Positions 61,032 through 64,000 of a stretch of DNA of 64,000 bases are shown here, piece after piece; the first letter of the stretch is position 1; each line of letters begins with the position of its first letter. A model generated the notes under the pieces. That model was not told the DNA's origin. It was given only the letters and a program-made list of their open reading frames with translations, and made no database searches. A program made the position numbers and the translations under genes. The stretch comes from Paenibacillus wynnii (lineage in GTDB: Bacteria; Bacillota; Bacilli; Paenibacillales; Paenibacillaceae), in assembly GCF_000757885.1 (NCBI RefSeq), contig NZ_JQCR01000002.1:1860001-1924000 (forward strand). Direction: 5' to 3'.

Positions 61032-61830
61032 GCACGAGGAACACGAGGAGCATGCCGACGAATCTTGGCTGCTCCCATATTCCGATCTAATGACGCTACT
61101 TGTCGCCCTGTTCCTTGTTCTGTATGCCATGAGTGCAACCGACGCCAAAAAGTTCGAAGAGATGAGTCAGGCATTCAGCTCCGCCCTTAATGGTGGAACA
61201 GGTATTCTAGACAAAAGCTCTGCGACACCCACAGATAGCAGCCTTGATCAGGGTAAAGGCAAGAAAATGGATAATATCATCCAAGAAAATACCGGTGAGG
61301 CCGAGATTGCTAAGCTCCGGAAGCAGGAACAGCAAGATCTTGAGAAGCTTAAGAAGCAGTTCGATCAATACATTAAGAATAACGGATTAACCGATCTTTT
61401 GAACACTAAGCTGAATCAATCTCAGCTTATGATTACTATCAGCGATAACGCTTTATTCTCCTCGGGACTAGCCCTTGTCAAAGACGATTCCCGTCAATTA
61501 GCAAAATCTATATCAACTATGTTGCAGCAATTCCCGGATTATGAAGTACTCGTACAGGGGCATACCGACAATATCCCTATTTCAAACAGCAGCTATTCTT
61601 CCAACTGGGATCTTAGTGTGGACCGGGCACTACATTTTATGAAAATATTATTGTTGAACACTAACCTAAACCCTAGGAAATTCAGTCCTATAGGCTATGG
61701 AGAATATCATCCGATCGCCGACAACACAACCGCTGATGGCCGTGCCAAAAACCGACGTGTAGAGGTCTCCATCCTTCGGAAGTACCAGGATCCCAATGCG
61801 GTAAATACCGTTGAGGCTTCCTCCAAATAA
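61015..61830 (+). CDS. motB: Flagellar motor stator protein MotB
   Basis: The 271-residue partner of MotA has a single membrane segment with the proton-carrying Asp in LLPYSDLMTLLVALFLVLYA. After a plug/linker with a coiled coil (residues 95-125) comes an OmpA-like peptidoglycan-binding domain (VLVQGHTDNIPISNS, DLSVDRAL, ADGRAKNRRVEV). GTG at 61015 follows AAGGAGG by 9 bases, inside the end of motA. Confidence 0.96.
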   Translation: MSKKIRHEEHEEHADESWLLPYSDLMTLLVALFLVLYAMSATDAKKFEEMSQAFSSALNGGTGILDKSSATPTDSSLDQGKGKKMDNIIQENTGEAEIAKLRKQEQQDLEKLKKQFDQYIKNNGLTDLLNTKLNQSQLMITISDNALFSSGLALVKDDSRQLAKSISTMLQQFPDYEVLVQGHTDNIPISNSSYSSNWDLSVDRALHFMKILLLNTNLNPRKFSPIGYGEYHPIADNTTADGRAKNRRVEVSILRKYQDPNAVNTVEASSK

Positions 61831-61847
61831 TCAAACTGGTAAAACAA

Positions 61848-61895
61848 TAAGAGCTGTCCCAAAGGTCTCAATAGGCCTCGTGGACAGCTCTTTTC
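61848..61895. terminator. Bidirectional terminator between motB and rluF
   Basis: AAGAGCTGTCC ... GGACAGCTCTT followed by TTC on plus and TATTGTTTT on minus. Confidence 0.85.
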
Positions 61896-61901
61896 TTTTA
61901 T

Positions 61902-62603
61902 TTATTGAAGCTCATAATTCAGCATACTTCCAAGATCGGCCTTCTCTTCCGGCGTCAAATCACGCCATTCTCCCATTTGGAGCGCTCCCAGCCTGATGTT
62001 CATAATCCGGATACGCTGGAGCTTTCTGACCTCATAACCAAATGCGCTGCACATACGGCGAATTTGCCTGTTTTTACCCTCTGTTAAAATAATACGGAAT
62101 ACCCGGTCTGTAATACGTGTTACTTCGCAGGGCAGGGTTTTCTCTCCCATGATCTTGACTCCCGTTGACATACCGGCAAGAAAGGAGGATGTAATGGGCC
62201 TATCGACGGTAACAACATATTCCTTCTCATGTTGCCCCTCCGCACGTAATATTTTATTAACGATATCTCCATCATTGGTTAATAGAATCAATCCTTCGGA
62301 ATCTTTGTCTAGCCTCCCGATAGGGAATATACGTTCATGATGACCTATAAAATCAACTATGTTCCCTCTAATATGCTCTTCTGTGGTTGAGGTAATACCG
62401 GTAGGCTTGTTGAGTGCAATGTAAACGGTCTGGCTCTCCGTCTCCAAGGTCTGGCCGTCTATTCGGACATCATCTCCCGGAACAGCCTGGCTTCCGAGTA
62501 CAGCGCGTTCTCCGTTTATGGTGACTCTACCTGCATCCACCAGCTTGTCCGCTTCCCGTCGCGAGCAATAGCCCGTCTCACTGATGAATTTATTAATTCT
62601 CAC
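61902..62603 (-). CDS. rluF: 23S rRNA pseudouridine synthase, RluF/RluB type
   Basis: The 233-residue enzyme has an S4 RNA-binding domain (residues 1-60, RINKFISETGYCSRREADKL) and an RsuA-family catalytic domain with the nucleophilic Asp in PIGRLDKDSEGLILLTNDG and the C-terminal EGKNRQIRRMCSAFGYEV. This arrangement suits RluF (U2604) or RluB (U2605). GTG at 62603 is 10 bases after CGGAG. It is preceded by a kinase gene and an 8-codon ORF that overlaps its start. Confidence 0.92.
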   Translation of the reverse strand: MRINKFISETGYCSRREADKLVDAGRVTINGERAVLGSQAVPGDDVRIDGQTLETESQTVYIALNKPTGITSTTEEHIRGNIVDFIGHHERIFPIGRLDKDSEGLILLTNDGDIVNKILRAEGQHEKEYVVTVDRPITSSFLAGMSTGVKIMGEKTLPCEVTRITDRVFRIILTEGKNRQIRRMCSAFGYEVRKLQRIRIMNIRLGALQMGEWRDLTPEEKADLGSMLNYELQ

Positions 62604-62626
62604 TCTATTTTCACTCCGTTCTCCAT
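62600..62626 (-). other. Eight-codon ORF linking the kinase and rluF
   Basis: ATG at 62626-62624 overlaps the kinase stop (TAATG) and encodes MENGVKIE. Its TGA (62602-62600) overlaps the rluF GTG (62603-62601). AGGAGA lies 7 bases before the ATG. It may couple translation of the two genes. Confidence 0.45.
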
Positions 62627-64000
62627 TAAATACTCTCCTGTGGAGCAGCTTGCCCGCTGGATGGTATTTTAATTGTAATCTCAGTCCCGCGGCCCACTTC
62701 ACTTTTAATCTCCAGACTCCCTTTATGGGCCTGAATGATACGCTGGCTAATCATGAGTCCCAGCCCAGTGCCGGTCTCTTTATTCGTAAAAAACGGCTCT
62801 CCAAGCTTAGGCAGCATTTCCTTGGATATGCCCTCTCCTTCATCCGTAATAACAATAACTACAGAATCAGGATCATTATATTGCTCAATTAAAATGGTTC
62901 CCCCAACCGGCATCGCTTCTATTGCATTCTTGACGATATTAATAAATACTTGCTTCAGTTGATTCTCCTCGCAGTGAACCGAGGCTGGCTGTTCCGACAA
63001 TTTACTCTCAAACTGAACCCCGCATAGATGCGCCTGACTATCTAACAAAGAAATAACATCACTTAAAATATACCGCAGATCCTTTTGTTGAAAACGTACC
63101 GCCTGAGGCTTAGCCAGTATTAAAAATTCACTGACTATTAAGTTAATTCGTTCAAGCTCGGATAACATCAAGTTGATATGCAGTGGTATAAGTAGCTTCT
63201 TCTCTTGCTGAAGCTGCAAGAATCCCCGAAGGGTTGTCAGCGGGTTGCGAATTTCATGGGCTACACCGGCTGCCAGCTGGCCTACAGTAGTTAGCTTCTC
63301 GGAACGTCTTAGCAACTCTTCCATTCGGTTTCGCTCCGTCATATCGCGGGAGACGTGAATGAAAGACAGCGGATTCCCTTCCTCATCACGAATCACGGAG
63401 GTACTGACGCTGACTTCAACAACCGACCCACCTCGCTTAAGTCTAGCTGTCTCAAGCGGCGGAACAGCCCTGCCCTTCTTCAACTCATTCAGCCGGTCCT
63501 CTTCCTGCTGCAGGGCCGGAGCGGGTATCAGATAGGGCGCCTTCCCTACCACTTCGGCACCACTCCACCCGTAAAGCTCTTCGAAGGCACGATTAATGCT
63601 GATAATCCGTCCATCCATATCCATGGTGTGAATGGCATCGGATGTACCGTTAATCACTGATTCAAGATGCTCCTTCACTGCCCGGTTCTCTTCGAGAGTC
63701 TGCCTCAAACGGTTGGTATGCTGCATAAGATTATGAGTCATCGCGTTGATTCGGAGGGCTAACAATCCCAGCTCATCCCGACTGCGTACCACCAAGGGCG
63801 GTTCAAACTCCCCCCGGGCTACATTATTAACTTTATTTAGAATCTCCTGAATAGGACGAATTATAAATCCGGCCAATACATGACTCCCTAGTAAAAAAGC
63901 TACTAACAGCAATAAGGAAATAGAAAGATTATTTAGAAGCTGTTCTTTGATCACTGAGGAAATAACAGAGTAATCCATCACAACACTAATCACATAAGAT
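62626..64000 (-). CDS. PAS-containing sensor histidine kinase (5' end outside window)
   Basis: The frame is open to base 64000, so the N-terminus, probably an extracellular Cache-type sensor, is missing. Visible are a membrane segment (SISLLLLVAFLLGSHVLAGF) and a HAMP domain. A PAS domain (MDMDGRIISINRAFEELYGW) is followed by HisKA with the phosphorylated His in GVAHEIRNPLTTLRG and HATPase with NAIEAM, DEGEGI and GTGLGL. The domain set resembles sporulation or nitrogen-type kinases. No response regulator is adjacent; a phosphorelay via Spo0F is possible but unproven. Confidence 0.9.
   Translation of the reverse strand, partial: SYVISVVMDYSVISSVIKEQLLNNLSISLLLLVAFLLGSHVLAGFIIRPIQEILNKVNNVARGEFEPPLVVRSRDELGLLALRINAMTHNLMQHTNRLRQTLEENRAVKEHLESVINGTSDAIHTMDMDGRIISINRAFEELYGWSGAEVVGKAPYLIPAPALQQEEDRLNELKKGRAVPPLETARLKRGGSVVEVSVSTSVIRDEEGNPLSFIHVSRDMTERNRMEELLRRSEKLTTVGQLAAGVAHEIRNPLTTLRGFLQLQQEKKLLIPLHINLMLSELERINLIVSEFLILAKPQAVRFQQKDLRYILSDVISLLDSQAHLCGVQFESKLSEQPASVHCEENQLKQVFINIVKNAIEAMPVGGTILIEQYNDPDSVVIVITDEGEGISKEMLPKLGEPFFTNKETGTGLGLMISQRIIQAHKGSLEIKSEVGRGTEITIKIPSSGQAAPQESI

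Overview
The window looks like chromosomal DNA from a Paenibacillus-type member of the Bacillales. Evidence is a low-to-moderate G+C base composition, strong AGGAGG ribosome sites with frequent GTG/TTG starts, Firmicute-only genes (HprK, PpaX, BofA, Spo0F, RNA polymerase delta, HisZ with short HisG), a large Bacillus-type SRP RNA, and gene order shared with Bacillus subtilis (dnaX-yaaK-recR-yaaL-bofA-rrn; rpoE-pyrG-spo0F-fba-murA-rho-rpmE; ywiB-argS; hprK-lgt-ppaX-yvoF; TPR gene-trxB). There is no phage, transposase, CRISPR array or plasmid function.

Layout. 1-1030 (minus): a DUF1858-DUF438 pair behind a promoter with an Fnr-type box. 1040-13300 (minus): a histidine operon hisZ-G-D-B-H-A-F-IE-J followed by a divergent Prs paralogue, a TPR/HTH protein and thioredoxin reductase. 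The operon is broken between hisA and hisF by about 0.6 kb of noncoding, repeat-bearing DNA. 13450-17130 (plus): a gluconate unit gnd-gntR-gntK with two identical operator sequences. 17174-25605 (minus): two tandem acyltransferase-3 genes, yvoF-ppaX-lgt-hprK, an MsmX-type ATPase and a PucR-type regulator. 25740-32110 (minus): an rRNA operon in the unusual order 16S-5S-tRNA-Ile-tRNA-Ala-23S followed by eight tRNAs. 32114-36425 (minus): bofA, yaaL, recR, yaaK, dnaX, SRP RNA, rpmE. 36473-44834 (minus): radical SAM protein, rho, murA, fba, spo0F, pyrG, rpoE. 45248-64000 (both strands): a subtilase without signal peptide, argS-ywiB, a class A PBP, a frameshifted DNA glycosylase gene, an AbrB-like regulator, ywhD, an M1 peptidase with a membrane protein, two NlpC/P60 hydrolases each behind a ydaO/c-di-AMP riboswitch, a GNAT enzyme, cytochrome c, pterin dehydratase, motAB, rluF and a sensor kinase cut by the window edge.

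Most of the window is housekeeping. The most noteworthy signals are regulatory or structural: the rRNA gene order, the twin c-di-AMP riboswitches, the pyrG GGG-start attenuator, the Fnr box with an adjacent palindrome, the palindrome at the his promoter, the inverted-repeat element inside the his operon, the -1 frameshift in the glycosylase gene, and an 8-codon coupling ORF ahead of rluF. I found no convincing evidence of a wholly new multi-gene system.
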